From NCBI RefSeq assembly GCF_000218685.1, contig NW_006763300.1, positions 1,023,447 through 1,087,446 of the forward strand: a DNA stretch of 64,000 nt. Direction: 5' to 3'. This stretch comes from Serpula lacrymans var. lacrymans S7.9. Taxonomy: Eukaryota > Basidiomycota > Agaricomycetes > Boletales > Serpulaceae. Made by a program: the position numbers and the translations under genes. The number at the start of each line of letters is the position of its first letter. The stretch's first letter is position 1. The notes under the pieces were generated by a model, which worked only from the letters and a program-made list of their open reading frames with translations, did not search any database and was not told where the DNA came from. This document shows positions 1 to 10,015 of the stretch, one piece after another.

Positions 1-855
1 ATATAGTAAAAGAAAGGAAGGCTATGCACAGCATAGCTATGCAAAAAGAATGAGAAAGCATATGAAGGAAGGAATATATGCTGACAAATCCTGCATAGGT
101 AGTACAGAATAAGATTGTCAAAATAAGGAAAAGAAAGGGATAGAACAACAAATGTTATGTAAGTAATGTAACAGGTTTGTACAGCCATAAAATAAATTCC
201 AATAGCAGAAAGAATGCAAGAAAATCATGATCTCATGGGAAGATGCAGTCAAAAAAAGCGAGGCAAGGGTAATATCAATATCAACGCAGTTCCTTTGTTG
301 TCAGTCAGGCATTCTAAAAAATGTGTCCATAAAAATGATTCAAAAATCAAGAATAATTGCACTGCAAATAAATGTTCTGCCAAAAAAAAAAAACTGGAGC
401 AACCAGTCCACCACCCAGTCCAAATCCAACAGTTCCATGGCTTTACCAATGGTCTGGTTGCAGTGGACCACCTGAGGCGGAGGGGCAAGGAAGACAAGTA
501 GGAGTGAAGGGGTGACAAAAAAGTGGATTAAGATAGAGATCCAGAAACGGCCATCTGGTGAGAATAGAAAAGACAGTAAAGGGCCCATGGTGGGGCTAAG
601 TAGGGTAAGGAAAAACAATGAAAGCAAGGGTGCAAAGTGTAGCCAGTGGCGACACAAAAATCTGCTGAAATGCTAAAACACAGAAAGTACCAAATGGAAA
701 GTGAGTGCAACTTGATTGCCTAATACAGGTGGGTGCTGATTAGCCACAAGTTTAAAAAAAACAACTGTGCCTGTGTGGTGTGAAGGCAAGTCTTTTGAAT
801 ATTTGCTTCATTATTGACACCTGCCTATGCTACCAATCAACTTTGGTGCATGACA
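1..855. repeat. Truncated copy of a long LTR-like repeat (family X)
   Basis: This stretch aligns by eye with 55867-57125, sharing the same order of blocks and the same right end (...TTTGGTGCATGACA at 842-855). It lacks an internal block of about 400 bp present in the other copy (roughly 56340-56750), and its left end lies outside the window. The other copy is flanked by a target-site duplication and has TG...CA-type ends, so this is inferred to be a second, deleted copy of the same LTR-type repeat. Short minus-strand frames (for example 340-657) match parts of a 238-codon minus frame in the fuller copy. Confidence 0.7.
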
Positions 856-966
856 GCATGTAAAGTGGAATAGAGTTTGATGGTTGTAGTTCATAGTCAT
901 ACTCTTATTTACCTCAACAGGCACTATAGCAACTGACACTCAGAGCTTTGGCTACAGAGCACTATG
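856..966. other. Short unassigned spacer
   Basis: About 110 bp between two retroelement-derived blocks. I see no coding sequence or recognisable repeat in it. Confidence 0.5.
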
Positions 967-1484
967 TGTGAGGAATCAATTTTTCTCATTGCATTCCCAT
1001 CATGTCATGGTTATCCGACTCATTCCCTGTCACTCCTCTCACCCTTGGACTAGAGATTACAGCTGGTATCTTACTACTCTTATTTTTTTTCTTCTTATTT
1101 TCCATTCACACTCATATTTTATTATACTTACAACAAAGGAGAACCATTGTAGACCCACGAGAAGATATCCAGATGACATAGCGATAATCTAATGCTATGT
1201 TCGGGAATACTTCGGAGGAATATAGATAAGCAAGGTAGGCTATGAATCAGCGCCTTCTCATGGGCTTACTGATACAGCCAATCGTACACCTCTTACCAAT
1301 ACTCTTTCTCACACAATTAGTAAATACAATAGATCGGACCACTTTCTCTTTCTTTTCTTATTGGTTAGTTTGCTAGTCTGACCATTGCTGTTCACTATAT
1401 AAGGAGTACATACTCAATGTATTATTTCCTTAGTTCAATATTAGTTTGGATTTGCGCTTATACCAATACTCTTCAACCTCAGTA
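967..1484 (+). repeat. Left part of an older solo LTR, family A (split by insertion)
   Basis: The sequence starts TGTGAGGAATC, like the LTRs of the complete element that follows, and matches the first four-fifths of that 629-bp LTR with many substitutions. It is cut at 1484, where a younger element of the same family inserted. The rest of this LTR is at 9738-9814, and the two parts together make about 595 bp. No target-site duplication is visible around the old LTR (flanks CTATG and AGGTG), so it may be a recombined or eroded solo LTR. Confidence 0.85.
1480..1484. repeat. Target-site duplication CAGTA (left)
   Basis: CAGTA directly precedes the 5' LTR and is repeated at 9733-9737 directly after the 3' LTR. 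This is the 5-bp duplication expected from an LTR-retrotransposon integrase. Confidence 0.95.
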
Positions 1485-2113
1485 TGTGAGGAATCGATTT
1501 TTCTTATCGCATTCCCGTCATGTCGTGGTTAGCAGACTCAATCCCCGTCACTCCTCTTGCCCTTGGACTAGAGATTACAGCAGGTGTCTTATTACTTTTA
1601 TCATTTTTCTTCTTATTCTCTCTTCACACTCACGTTCTATCATACCTACAACGAGGTAGACTCGTTGTCGACCCTCGAGAAGATATCCAGATGACATAGT
1701 CACGATCCAGTGCTATGTCTGGGGATACTTCGGAGGAATATTGATAAGCGAAGAAGGTTGTGAGTCAGCGCCTTCTCATGGGCTTACTGATACAGCCAAT
1801 CGTACATCCCTTACCAATACACTTTCTCGTACGATTAGTAAAGACGATAGATCGGACCACTTTCTTCTTTCTTTTCTTATTGGTTAGCTAGCTGGTCAGA
1901 CCACTTTCTCAGTACTTCCCTTTCTCGGTCTGACCATCGTCGTTCACTATATAGAGAAGTACATACTTGATGTATTGTTCTCCAGTTCAATATTAGTTTG
2001 GATTTGCGCTCTTACCGATACTCTTCATTCTCATACTCTGATTCACCGCCTTCAAGGAAGGACTTGACCAGACATTGGGCTTTGTTATATAGCTTCGTAT
2101 TTGTTGCCTGACA
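1485..2113 (+). repeat. 5' LTR of chromovirus A
   Basis: Begins TGTGAGG and ends GCCTGACA (TG...CA ends). It matches the 3' LTR at 9104-9732 over the full 629 bp with a single difference. The last ATG in this LTR is at 1970, about 20 bp after a TATA-like box. Confidence 0.96.
1948..1954 (+). promoter_or_regulatory. TATA-like box in the 5' LTR
   Basis: TATATAG lies within CACTATATAGAGAAG. If initiation occurs about 25-35 bp downstream (around 1975-1985, inferred), the transcript would begin after the last LTR ATG at 1970. An identical box is at the corresponding place in the 3' LTR (about 9567-9573). Confidence 0.55.
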
Positions 2114-2370
2114 AAATATTGAACTCACCTACCTCGAATCCTTTTCCAGAGCCCCTCTTTGGAAAACCGTTTCCCTACACCCTGAAAAAGACTGTCGTTG
2201 CCACTGCACCGGTCTAAACCTTCATCATCACCTTCTCCACCTCTCTACCATCCCTATCCCTCTCCTCACTATCGTCATCAACCTCTCACTATCCACCCTA
2301 TTACACCTATTGTCGTTCAGTCTTCTCAAACTGGACGCCTTCTCTACCATCACCGCTCTCGTCCAATTCT

Positions 2371-3853
2371 TTGCGTTCTTTGCCATCATCAGATATCTAC
2401 AAACCGGACTCGTCAGCGACGTCGTATACCTCCATCGTGTCTACCTCCCAACAGCTCTCAGAAGAGTGGGTATCAGAAGCGGACCGCAGACACCAGAGAG
2501 ATTTCCTCGCAACTCTCAACAAACAGCTCCCGGTCCTCCCCGTCCCTACCGAAGCCCGTACTCCAGACGAGGAAGGAACGATCGAACAGATCACTGAGTT
2601 GTATCAAGACTCCTCTGCTTCGTCTTCACCAATTGATCCGATCGAGGATATCATCCTCGACATAAACGACGCACTCGCTCTCACCCAATCCATTTTTTAC
2701 CATTCCGCCATCTGTAGGAGAAATTCTCGCAGTCTCGAGGAGATACTCCAACATCTCCGACAGAGCACGGAGAGAACTTTTAATCTTCATATCCCTGCGG
2801 CACGAACAAATTCCGTTGATAGACTACTTCGAAAGCCTAGTACGCCCGAGTTACGAGAACACTCAGAGGGTTAAACTTTTGAAAGGAATAGCCAACGTAC
2901 AAGAACGAAACCTGCAACTTATTTCGCAGAGCCACATCCCAGATCTTCTCGATCTTTATCGAATCCGCCCTCTCATTTTTCCAGACATACCCAGCCGCCT
3001 CCTCCCTTACGATTTCGAACACACCTTGCTTTGTGGCATTGTGTTAAGGAAGAGGCCTAACGAGGAACCTACCTACGATATCCCGTCCTCATTTTTTACA
3101 TCTGACTACTACGACACCTACTCCGCCTCTCCTGTCAGTTACCAACCCATCCAGTACTTCTGCATCGGCAATCATCTAGACCACCTTTCTATTGTCCAAT
3201 ATCTGACACGACTTCGCCGAACTCTCTACCTCCCTGAAGTCCACGATCTTGACGCATTCGGGCCGCGGTTTGGTCTTCAACACAGCACTTCCATTATCAT
3301 TGTCACGCCCTCTACTAAAGATCATATTCGACGAGTTGTTGCTGCGTTAGCACGATTTGATCAGCTCATCGCAACTGCTCAGAGGAAATCCCGTGACGGA
3401 GAAGACTACACGACCGAAATCGACAACATTCGACACGTTTCAGAATACGTCGACGAATATTACTGGATCCTGGAAATCCTCACTCCATTCGTTGTTAACC
3501 AACAATCTGATCACCCCGAACGTTTCATTGTTACAGTACTCCAAAGCGATTTCTGGGCCGTTATCAACCATAGCTCACGAACTCGTATCTATTCGCAATA
3601 CTCTTACACCTACCAAGGTCGGAGAGGAGAAGCACCGCTCATCCCGTCGGTTGAACAACTTTTTGCACCTTGCGCAGAAAGGATAGAACGAGAAACAGGA
3701 AGTTCATTAACAGATATACTTGGAGGAGAATCTAGCAGCGAAACCGAGTCGGAAAGTGAAGAGTCTACTCAAAGCGTAGAATACTGGAGACCCCGAGAAG
3801 CAGAAGGAGGAGACTTCCCTAGTAATTTTACGTTTGACCCAGACTTTGAGTAA
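2371..3853 (+). CDS. AUG-less leader reading frame(s) of chromovirus A, function unknown
   Basis: Two long open frames tile this stretch. One runs through 2371-2874; a second is open from 2666 to the TAA ending at 3853 (about 396 codons). Neither contains a single methionine codon, and the apparent frame starts are only TTG. The first frame has an acidic, Ser/Thr/Pro-rich composition. The second looks globular, with a Ser/Glu-rich acidic tail near 3720-3790. The coding character seems to pass from the first frame to the second near a T6 tract at about 2693-2698, so one protein of roughly 490 residues made with a +1 shift is possible. I do not recognise a domain; it is not a standard Gag. The LTRs date the element as young, so a long open frame without stops is unlikely to be chance. 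How it would be initiated is unknown. Confidence 0.5.
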
Positions 3854-4136
3854 ATAAAAAGGACCAGTTATCTAGAAAGACTTGTTATCTAAACCCGTTA
3901 TCTAACCCGTTGAAAATCTGGAGCCCTATCGAGAACCCCGTCCTCTGGTCACTCCCGACACACCTCCCCCACAATCTCTAGGAGCTGCGGCTGAAGCTCT
4001 AGAACCAGACGATCTGTATCAATCAGCAGGACCAGAAAACTTTCCTCCCCCACCTCCAACTCCAGAACCCGAAAACCAACCTGACGATTGGTTCGATCAG
4101 GAATCTTTGGACCTTGAACCTGATCTAGCAGCAGCA

Positions 4137-5198
4137 ATGGCCGACGAAACAAATCAAGGAAGTAAAGCTGTCCTTGCCACTCCTCCATTCGAATTCATCG
4201 GTAAAAAGGAAACATACGTTGACTGGAAGAACGCTTTAGCAAACTACTTTTTCGCCTATCCCAGAAGTTTCCAAACCAACTCCTCCAAAATCCTCTTTGC
4301 ACTATCCCGGATCTCGTCCGATAAAGCCAATGACGCCTGTCATACATGGAAGGCGAATTTCAACAACAAAACTGCAGTGCTAGGAGACCTATTTGCACCG
4401 CGGAATTGGGGAACTATCTCAGAATTCATCAAGGAGTTAGATAACGAATTCTTGGACCCCCATCTCAAGTTGAAAGCAGAGATTGCCCTTCACGATTACG
4501 AACAGCGAGAGATGACGGTAGACGCATATTTTGGAGGACTCGAATCCAAACTCATGGAAGCGGGATTACCACCAGACGCAGATGAAAGTTATCCGTTCAT
4601 TCACAGTATCCTTCGCCGCAACCTCTCTCAATTCCTTCGTGATCGTATCTCGCAACAGGAAAACCTACCCACCACGTACTTAGAGTGGAAGACAGCAGCA
4701 AGGAAATGGGAACAGCGAAATGAAGAGCTTAATCTGGAAAGGAAGAGAGATAAACCACCTCAACAGAGGCTGCCAATTCAGTACCAACGATATCAACCAC
4801 GCTATCAGCAGAACCAACACTATCCTCCGCCACAGCATCGACAGACAGTACCGCGAACAGAGACGCGAAGACCACAGTATATCCAACAGCGACCGTATTA
4901 TACTCCGTCTCATAGACCACCGCCCCAGAATGCAGTCCATCCAAACACAGCAGGAACGTTTGGAGGATCAGGTGTACCTATGGAGATTGGGAGTTCCAAC
5001 ACACAGAGACAACATCGGCCCAACCCGAATGTTACTTGTTACAACTGTGGCGAACGAGGCCACATTGCTAGAAATTGCCCACATGGAAAGATGGCAATAC
5101 GATATATGGAAACGGAGGAAACCAAAGACACTCCCACTACATCGTCATTAAAAGAAATTGAAGCACCCCCGAAGGATTTTCAGAAAGGTCAGGAGTAA
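4137..5198 (+). CDS. gag: Gag polyprotein of chromovirus A
   Basis: Structural protein that coats the element RNA in virus-like particles. The first ATG of the internal region is 4137, giving about 353 residues. The N-terminal half is a retrotransposon Gag-type helical domain (for example YVDWKNALANYFF). The middle is rich in Gln, Pro, Tyr and Arg (about 4740-4960). A CCHC zinc knuckle (CYNCGERGHIARNC) lies near 5035-5080, followed by a short acidic tail. The frame is also open upstream of the ATG, back to about 3911, with an acidic proline-rich composition (PPPPPTPEPE), so coding-like sequence precedes the ATG here as well. Stop at 5196-5198. The following pol frame is in the -1 frame and opens at 5162, overlapping gag by about 37 nt. 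Confidence 0.9.
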   Translation: MADETNQGSKAVLATPPFEFIGKKETYVDWKNALANYFFAYPRSFQTNSSKILFALSRISSDKANDACHTWKANFNNKTAVLGDLFAPRNWGTISEFIKELDNEFLDPHLKLKAEIALHDYEQREMTVDAYFGGLESKLMEAGLPPDADESYPFIHSILRRNLSQFLRDRISQQENLPTTYLEWKTAARKWEQRNEELNLERKRDKPPQQRLPIQYQRYQPRYQQNQHYPPPQHRQTVPRTETRRPQYIQQRPYYTPSHRPPPQNAVHPNTAGTFGGSGVPMEIGSSNTQRQHRPNPNVTCYNCGERGHIARNCPHGKMAIRYMETEETKDTPTTSSLKEIEAPPKDFQKGQE

Positions 5199-5257
5199 GC
5201 ACGGACTCTCTGACCCGAAACATTGTATTTAACCCTCGTACATTACCAACGACTGCA

Positions 5258-8200
5258 ATGAAACGAGTTGATCAACATCTACGTGCTGTAACCGAAACCT
5301 ACGCGAAGCCACATTCACCGGAATGGTTGGCCAGACGAATCAAAGACCAGAAGCCAGAAAGAGCAAGAGCTCTGTTACGAAACTGGGCCCATAAAGATCA
5401 CTACGAGCATATCACCCTGCAGGCGATACAGATGCTAAAGAACCACGACGAAGAGAACATTATAGAACGCATCCATGCTTACACCTCGTCGCACAACCCT
5501 ACGACAAAACGAAGCCTCCACGTCATTTCTCAAGTCACTACCATAGACGACAGACAGACATTCACCGTCCCAACCCTTATCGACTCTGGTTGCACTAACT
5601 CGGTTATCAATCGAAGCCTGGTTGACAAGTATACCCTCAATACTACGCCTCTGCCCGTCCCTCTTGACGCTGCAGGAGCCGATGGTCGATCCCAGAAAGT
5701 AACACACTATATCACTCTTCACATCAATGTGAAAGGGAAAGAACATTTGATAGATGTCATCGTAGCATCTCTACTTTCACCACGCATACTGCTTGGATAC
5801 GACTGGTTGATACTGACAAATCCAACAATTGATTGGCGGACCAACAAGATTACCTTCCCTGCTGATGATCCGGAGTATCATCCTGAAGAAGGGGATAAAG
5901 TTCTAGCCGTCGATCTTGAAACACAAATTATGGAGATAACACAGCTAGAATTGAACGCATTTGCCACTAAAAGTCAACAAATCGCCGAATCCTCCGAAAA
6001 GGCAAAGTCAAAGCTTACTTTCCGAGATGTCGTTCCTCCAATCTACCATGAATTCGAACCCGTCTTCACCAAAGAATCATTTGACAAACTTCCCCCGAAA
6101 CGTCCTTGGGACCATGCAATTGAGTTAATACCCGAGGCTAATGGTCTTGACTGCAAAACGTACCCTCTTAGCCGAGACGAACAACACCATCTAGACGAAT
6201 TCCTTAACGAAAATCTAACAAGTGGACGGATTCGAGTATCCAAATCACCTTACGCATCGCCATTTTTCTTTATCAAAAAGAAAGATGGCTCACTACGCCC
6301 TGTCCAAGATTATCGCAAGCTGAATGAGCTTACCATAAAGAATCGCTACACCCTCCCCCTCATATCCGAACTCATTGATAAACTCAAAGGTGCCAATTAC
6401 TTCACGAAACTAGACGTACGATGGGGATACAACAACGTCCGAATCCAAGAAGGAGACGAACACAAGGCCGCTTTCAGGACCAATCGCGGCCTGTTCGAAC
6501 CCCTCGTCATGTTTTTCGGACTTACCAACTCGCCAGCAACCTTCCAGACCATGATGGACCACCTCCTAAGAGAAATGATCACGGAAGGAAAAGTTATTGT
6601 ATATTTAGACGATATTATGATCTTCACGGAAACACTCGAAGAACATCGTCAAATAGTCACCAAAGTCCTCCGTATCCTGCAACAAAATCAGTTGTATCTT
6701 AAACCAGAGAAGTGCGAATTCGAGAAACAGGAAGTCGAGTACTTAGGCATGATCATCTCCAAAGACACTATCCGTATGGATCCGTTAAAAGTCGCAGCGG
6801 TCGCTGACTGGCCCGCACCAAAGAACAAAAGGGAACTCCAATCATTCTTAGGGTTCTCCAATTTCTATCGACGATTTGTTAAAGACTACGGACGAATTGC
6901 GAAACCACTCACTGTGCTCACCGGAAAAGTTGACTGGACCTGGAAAGACGAACAAGAGACGTCCTTTGAAACGTTGAAGAAAATGCTCACTACTGCCCCC
7001 ACCCTTGCTATACCAAATGACGACGACCCATTCAAACTAGAAACCGACGCCTCTGACTTCGCTGTAGGAGCCGTCCTATCCCAGAAACAAAACGACAAAT
7101 TCAGACCCATAGCGTTCCTCTCGAAAGCCCTTACCCCTGCAGAACGGAACTATGAAATTTACGACAAAGAGATGCTCGCAGTCATGACGGCGTTAGATGA
7201 ATGGCGACATCACCTTGTAGGATCGAAACACCCCTTCACCATCTTCACAGATCACCAAAACCTCCTCTACTTCCGTCAACCACAGAAATACAATCGACGC
7301 CAAGCTCGATGGTCATCCCAGCTTGCAGATTATAATTTTAAGATGGAACACGTCAAAGGAAATCAGAATACGAAGGCCGACCTGTTAAGCAGACGGATCG
7401 ATCATCCTAAAGGCACAAACGATAACGAAGATCAGATACTTCTCCCCGACGTACATTTCGAATTACTTGACACCAACGAAGGATACCTACCAGATATACG
7501 TCAAAGCTTCCAGAAACAAGACGACGTAGTAAGGAAGAACTTGAAAGAGAAGCCGGACACCTGGAAGATGAAGGATAGGATCGTCTGGATCAAGAGAGAG
7601 TCCGCGACGAGTTCCTACCCGATCCCTTTAGCTGACCGAGTATACGTTCCCCGAAATCACGAACTAAGGGCGCGAATATTGAAAGATCATCACGACGAAG
7701 CCCTGGCTGGACACCCAGGAGAAAGAACAATGTTTGAACGAGTGAACCGAGAGCTCTGGTGGCCCAGTCTTCGTACTGATATCAGACGGTATGTACGAGG
7801 GTGCGAGAGCTGTCAACGCACCAAGGCACATCGGACAAAGCCTAACGCCCCTCTACACCCGAACCCGATACCAGATCGGCCTTGGCAGATTATCACCACC
7901 GATCTCATAGGCGCATTACCGGAATCCAAGGGCTACACCGCCGTTCAGGTCTTTGTTGACCGATTTAGTAAAATGGCCCATTTTGTCCCCACCTTCGTCA
8001 CTCTCGACTCGGCTGGTTATGCACGACAACTCCGAGATAATGTAATACGACTCCACGGAATTCCTGAAAAGATCGTCTCCGATCGAGGTCCTCAATTCAT
8101 GTCTCGATTCACAAAAGACTTCTACGACCTAATGGGGATAACACCAGGCCTCTCTACAGGCTATCACCCTCAAACAGACGGACAATCCGAACGGATCAAC

Positions 8201-9091
8201 CAGGATCTAGAGCACTACCTCCGCGTTTTTATAAATCATCGACAAGATGACTGGGCAGACTGGCTCTCCATTGCTGAGTTTACATACAACAACCACCTCC
8301 ATACCGCAACGAATCAAACACCCTTCTTTTTGAACTATGGGTTACACCCAAGAACGAATATCACCACCACGTTATCCCCTCGTTCCGCTTCTGCAGCAGA
8401 ATTTAGCGAACAAATGAAAAAACTCCACGATATCACGAAATCCTCCCTTCTTGTAGCAAACGAGAATCTGAAGAAGTATTACGACCGTAAGAAATCCCCC
8501 TCCCGGGAGTACCAAGCTGGCGACAAAGTCTGGTTAGAAGGGCATAACATCACAACGGATAGACCAATGAAGAAATTAGACGATAAACGCTTCGGACCTT
8601 TCAAAGTCACCCAAAAGGTCGGACCCTCCGCCTATCAACTCGATATCCCTAAAAGTTGGAAGTCCATTCATCCCGTGTTCAACGAAGCCATCCTCTCCCC
8701 ATACCACGCTCCCGAATTCATCAATCAACCAATTTCCTCGCGACCACCACCCGAAATCGTGGAAGGAATAGACGAATACGAAGTAGAGAGTATAATCGCT
8801 TCCAGACCGACCAAACTGAAAGGTAGTAAACTCGACTACCTCATTCACTGGCATGGTTATCCAGTCTCCGAACGAACTTGGGAACCCGACACCAATCTTA
8901 CGCATGTCGCTGATTTACTCGCCGCCTTCCATAAAACAAATCCAGCCGCCCCTCGGATTATTACCGCTTCTCTCCACTTCCGTCCTTACGAAAACTACAC
9001 CGCCACTTCCAAACCTCCCATGCTCTTTGATTGGATTAGTAACAAGTTCCAAAGTGCCGCATCCGGACTCATGAGGACACGAGTCTTATAA
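5258..9091 (+). CDS. pol: Pol polyprotein of chromovirus A (PR-RT-RNaseH-IN-chromodomain)
   Basis: Intact frame of 1,277 residues from the ATG at 5258. In order: aspartic protease with DSG near residue 109; reverse transcriptase with [18 protein letters not shown] and the catalytic YLDD near residue 449; RNase H (TDASDFAVGAVLSQ); integrase with an HHCC finger (near residues 805-850, CESCQRTK) and the DDE core (TTDLIG, VSDRGPQF, HPQTDGQSERIN); and a C-terminal chromodomain (YEVESIIASR to ERTWEP, near 1174-1230), the signature of chromoviruses. All catalytic residues I can check are present. The frame is open upstream of the ATG to 5162 with coding-like residues, so Pol may really be made by -1 frameshifting from gag rather than from its own ATG. 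Confidence 0.96.
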   Translation: MKRVDQHLRAVTETYAKPHSPEWLARRIKDQKPERARALLRNWAHKDHYEHITLQAIQMLKNHDEENIIERIHAYTSSHNPTTKRSLHVISQVTTIDDRQTFTVPTLIDSGCTNSVINRSLVDKYTLNTTPLPVPLDAAGADGRSQKVTHYITLHINVKGKEHLIDVIVASLLSPRILLGYDWLILTNPTIDWRTNKITFPADDPEYHPEEGDKVLAVDLETQIMEITQLELNAFATKSQQIAESSEKAKSKLTFRDVVPPIYHEFEPVFTKESFDKLPPKRPWDHAIELIPEANGLDCKTYPLSRDEQHHLDEFLNENLTSGRIRVSKSPYASPFFFIKKKDGSLRPVQDYRKLNELTIKNRYTLPLISELIDKLKGANYFTKLDVRWGYNNVRIQEGDEHKAAFRTNRGLFEPLVMFFGLTNSPATFQTMMDHLLREMITEGKVIVYLDDIMIFTETLEEHRQIVTKVLRILQQNQLYLKPEKCEFEKQEVEYLGMIISKDTIRMDPLKVAAVADWPAPKNKRELQSFLGFSNFYRRFVKDYGRIAKPLTVLTGKVDWTWKDEQETSFETLKKMLTTAPTLAIPNDDDPFKLETDASDFAVGAVLSQKQNDKFRPIAFLSKALTPAERNYEIYDKEMLAVMTALDEWRHHLVGSKHPFTIFTDHQNLLYFRQPQKYNRRQARWSSQLADYNFKMEHVKGNQNTKADLLSRRIDHPKGTNDNEDQILLPDVHFELLDTNEGYLPDIRQSFQKQDDVVRKNLKEKPDTWKMKDRIVWIKRESATSSYPIPLADRVYVPRNHELRARILKDHHDEALAGHPGERTMFERVNRELWWPSLRTDIRRYVRGCESCQRTKAHRTKPNAPLHPNPIPDRPWQIITTDLIGALPESKGYTAVQVFVDRFSKMAHFVPTFVTLDSAGYARQLRDNVIRLHGIPEKIVSDRGPQFMSRFTKDFYDLMGITPGLSTGYHPQTDGQSERINQDLEHYLRVFINHRQDDWADWLSIAEFTYNNHLHTATNQTPFFLNYGLHPRTNITTTLSPRSASAAEFSEQMKKLHDITKSSLLVANENLKKYYDRKKSPSREYQAGDKVWLEGHNITTDRPMKKLDDKRFGPFKVTQKVGPSAYQLDIPKSWKSIHPVFNEAILSPYHAPEFINQPISSRPPPEIVEGIDEYEVESIIASRPTKLKGSKLDYLIHWHGYPVSERTWEPDTNLTHVADLLAAFHKTNPAAPRIITASLHFRPYENYTATSKPPMLFDWISNKFQSAASGLMRTRVL

Positions 9092-9103
9092 AAGGGGAGC
9101 TAA

Positions 9104-9732
9104 TGTGAGGAATCGATTTTTCTTATCGCATTCCCGTCATGTCGTGGTTAGCAGACTCAATCCCCGTCACTCCTCTTGCCCTTGGACTAGAGATTACAGC
9201 AGGTGTCTTATTACTTTTATCATTTTTCTTCTTATTCTCTCTTCACACTCACGTTCTATCATACCTACAACGAGGTAGACTCGTTGTCGACCCTCGAGAA
9301 GATATCCAGATGACATAGTCACGATCCAGTGCTATGTCTGGGGATACTTCGGAGGAATATTGATAAGCGAAGAAGGTTGTGAGTCAGCGCCTTCTCATGG
9401 GCTTACTGATACAGCCAATCATACATCCCTTACCAATACACTTTCTCGTACGATTAGTAAAGACGATAGATCGGACCACTTTCTTCTTTCTTTTCTTATT
9501 GGTTAGCTAGCTGGTCAGACCACTTTCTCAGTACTTCCCTTTCTCGGTCTGACCATCGTCGTTCACTATATAGAGAAGTACATACTTGATGTATTGTTCT
9601 CCAGTTCAATATTAGTTTGGATTTGCGCTCTTACCGATACTCTTCATTCTCATACTCTGATTCACCGCCTTCAAGGAAGGACTTGACCAGACATTGGGCT
9701 TTGTTATATAGCTTCGTATTTGTTGCCTGACA
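9104..9732 (+). repeat. 3' LTR of chromovirus A
   Basis: Full 629-bp LTR with TGTG...GACA ends, preceded by the polypurine tract AAAAGGGGAGCTAA and followed by the duplication CAGTA (9733-9737). Confidence 0.96.
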
Positions 9733-9737
9733 CAGTA

Positions 9738-9814
9738 CTCTGATTCACCGCCCTCTTCAGGGACTTGACCAGATATCCGTTGTTGTTATATAGCTTCATA
9801 TTCATTGCCTGACA
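9738..9814 (+). repeat. Right part of the older solo LTR, family A
   Basis: ACTCTGATTCACCGCC... to ATTGCCTGACA matches the last ~77 bp of the family A LTR. It continues the old LTR begun at 967-1484, interrupted by the complete element. Confidence 0.85.
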
Positions 9815-9885
9815 AGGTGGTGGTGGAGAGGAGGTAGCAGTGGTGGCGATGGTGGAGAGATGGTGGTGGTGGTGTCTGCATTTAT
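9815..9885. repeat. GGT-rich low-complexity tract
   Basis: Imperfect GGTGGT/GGAGAG repeats of about 70 bp directly after the old LTR end. The long minus-strand frame over it is a by-product of the repeat. Confidence 0.7.
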
Positions 9886-9894
9886 TGGCTTGAA

Positions 9895-10015
9895 CCTGTT
9901 AATAGACAACAGAGGAACTTGCCGAGGGGTCTCCAATTTATCGGTGGGTATATATACTACTATAAGTTGTTTGTACATGTATATTATACAGTTAATAATA
10001 TACAAAGTATACTGT
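9895..10015 (-). repeat. Degenerate fragment of a family B gypsy LTR
   Basis: GAGGAACTTGCCGAGGGGTCTCC... TATATATACTACTAT ... TTTGTACATGTATA resembles the central part of the family B LTR as seen reversed at 52320-52410. It is heavily diverged and has no ends. Confidence 0.6.

Larger units (their letters stand above)
1485..9732 (+). mobile_element. Complete Ty3/gypsy chromovirus (family A), very young
   Basis: An 8,248-bp element with 629-bp LTRs (1485-2113 and 9104-9732) that differ at one position by eye (G1802 versus A9421). It is flanked by CAGTA duplications. Internal order: AUG-free coding-like leader, gag with a CCHC knuckle, then pol with protease, reverse transcriptase, RNase H, integrase and chromodomain. 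A purine-rich tract (AAAAGGGGAGC, about 9090-9100) sits just before the 3' LTR. No classical TGG-initial tRNA primer site follows the 5' LTR (the sequence there is AAATATTGAACTC), so the priming mode is unclear. Near-identical LTRs and intact gag and pol mean recent insertion and possible activity. Confidence 0.96.

Noticed and set aside
2198..2665. 155-codon frame in the chromovirus leader
   Set aside because: Ser/Arg/Pro-rich out-of-phase shadow of the better-looking frame at 2371-2874; starts at TTG only.
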